64,000 bases of DNA from the NCBI GenBank assembly GCA_028335825.1, contig JAIOKI010000013.1:248001-312000 (forward strand), given 5' to 3'. This document shows, in pieces, positions 62,943-64,000 of this stretch (its first letter is position 1; every line of letters starts with the position of its first letter). The notes beneath the pieces were generated by a model. That model was not told the origin of the DNA. It saw only the letters and a program-made list of their open reading frames with translations, and did no database searches. Source of the DNA: Nosema muscidifuracis (Eukaryota > Microsporidia > Nosematidae). Both the position numbers and the translations under genes were made by a program.

Positions 62943-64000
62943 TTATGAAGAATGAAAACAACAAATTTGGAGAAAAGAAACATGAACAAAAAACAATTAG
63001 AAATGATAATAAAGAAGTAAATATACAGCAAATCATTACACCACAGATTTAGATAAACTTGAATGACCGAATATTTTCTTTTAAAGCGTTACTGATAATG
63101 GTTGACATTCCACAGCAACTATGGTCCTCAGTATTCCTCAAGATGATTCTGAACATATTCGACCGAATGCCTAGAGGAAGGCGGAAGCTAGCGATAAAAG
63201 TATTTTTTAAAAAATCCAATGTGATCATCTAAATGGATATAATGAAGGGCTAAAAAACTATATAGGAAAATTTACACACAAGCGAGCACTTTAATGCGGA
63301 AGAAACTACTAAAGAATGAAAAAATAAGACAATTTCTAGAAGAAGCATATATATGCAATAATGAAAGGCAATTAAAGATAAAGACTTATTTTAATAATTA
63401 GATAATTCGATTAAAAGGCAAGTAGTAGACGAAAAAAAACCTAAAATATAACCTGGATATTGAGTTGAAAGAAATGTTAATAGATCCTTTGTAGAATACA
63501 TTAGAAGTTATTCACTAGAAATATATCTGATGTATCAAAAATACGCGAAAACGTTAAAAGTACTTACAAAAGAATAAAACACAAGATTAAATTAAAATCT
63601 AATTAATATAATAATATCGAAAGTAAAATAAGCCCTTATATAGAAGAACTTGAGATAATTACGAAGACAAATTAATAGACAATCAATATAGCAGAGAAGT
63701 GAAAAATGAAAGAAAAATTATAAAAATTGATATGATTAGAATCTTTTAAATCTACCATGTGTTGATCTTAAAAAGAATTTGGATAATTTAATCTACCGCA
63801 GAAATTCTATCAAAATATAGAAAAAGTAGAACAGAAGAATATTAGGGTACATATGATAAAGTTTCTATATTTTTGAGCACAATGTGAAATAAGAAATAAG
63901 ATGAGAACAGAGAAAAATATAGATAATGTCTTAGCGAATTTTTACCGAAAGAAGACCTATAAATAAAAAGTTTAGTAACTAGATAAAAATTTAAAAAAAA
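62943..64000 (+). mobile_element. Element-derived sequence, perhaps 5' part of an R4/Dong-like LINE
   Basis: The plus strand is A/G-rich with a Lys/Asn-rich start (MKNENNKFGEKKHEQKT at 62,943). About 75 codons on comes RMPRGRRKLAIKVFF, at a similar distance from the start as MPRKGWERIKSS in the R4/Dong-like copy at 48,300. Many stops follow. The assignment is tentative, and the element would run off the window. Confidence 0.3.

Overview
The window looks like nuclear DNA of a microsporidian in the Nosema/Vairimorpha neighbourhood. The evidence is a very short SSU rRNA (about 1.24 kb), an LSU rRNA with the 5.8S-like part fused to its 5' end, extreme AT richness, compact intronless genes, and the CCC (sometimes GGG) motif a few bases before most start codons, a known microsporidian gene-start signal. 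The SSU sequence reads very close to remembered Nosema SSU; species cannot be named from here.

Layout. (1) 1-30,340 is the gene-bearing part: about 22 protein genes on both strands, one tRNA-Thr, one clear C/D box snoRNA and one structured RNA candidate. Most spacers consist of short private tandem repeats. (2) 30,437-37,260 holds two LINEs of one APE-endonuclease family, a nearly complete copy (B) lodged among pieces of an older copy (A). (3) About 37,300-41,274 is an rRNA unit on the minus strand in the usual order SSU - AT-rich ITS - LSU. (4) 41,275-64,000 has no convincing host gene. It is a transposon graveyard: fossils of the same APE LINE, an R4/Dong-like LINE with a restriction-enzyme-like endonuclease, a Mutator-like DNA transposase and decayed Ty3/Gypsy elements. 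The step from genes to rDNA to graveyard suggests a subtelomere, although no telomere repeat is seen.

How the genes fit together. Most recognised genes are core nuclear functions. Ribosome production: MRD1, a DBP10-like helicase, RPL14, the rRNA unit and the snoRNA, whose guide pairs with the LSU P-loop at the base equivalent to E. coli G2251. Transcription: CTR9, MED21, a homeodomain protein and an AT-hook/SAP protein. SUMO and genome stability: an unusually small AOS1, a protein with two SUMO-like domains, and MSH6. Translation: cysteinyl-tRNA synthetase and tRNA-Thr. Traffic and transport: alpha-SNAP and a SulP-type anion transporter. Several genes, some with signal anchors or membrane segments, were not recognised. 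Apart from closely spaced divergent pairs such as MED21/RPL14, no operon-like grouping is apparent.
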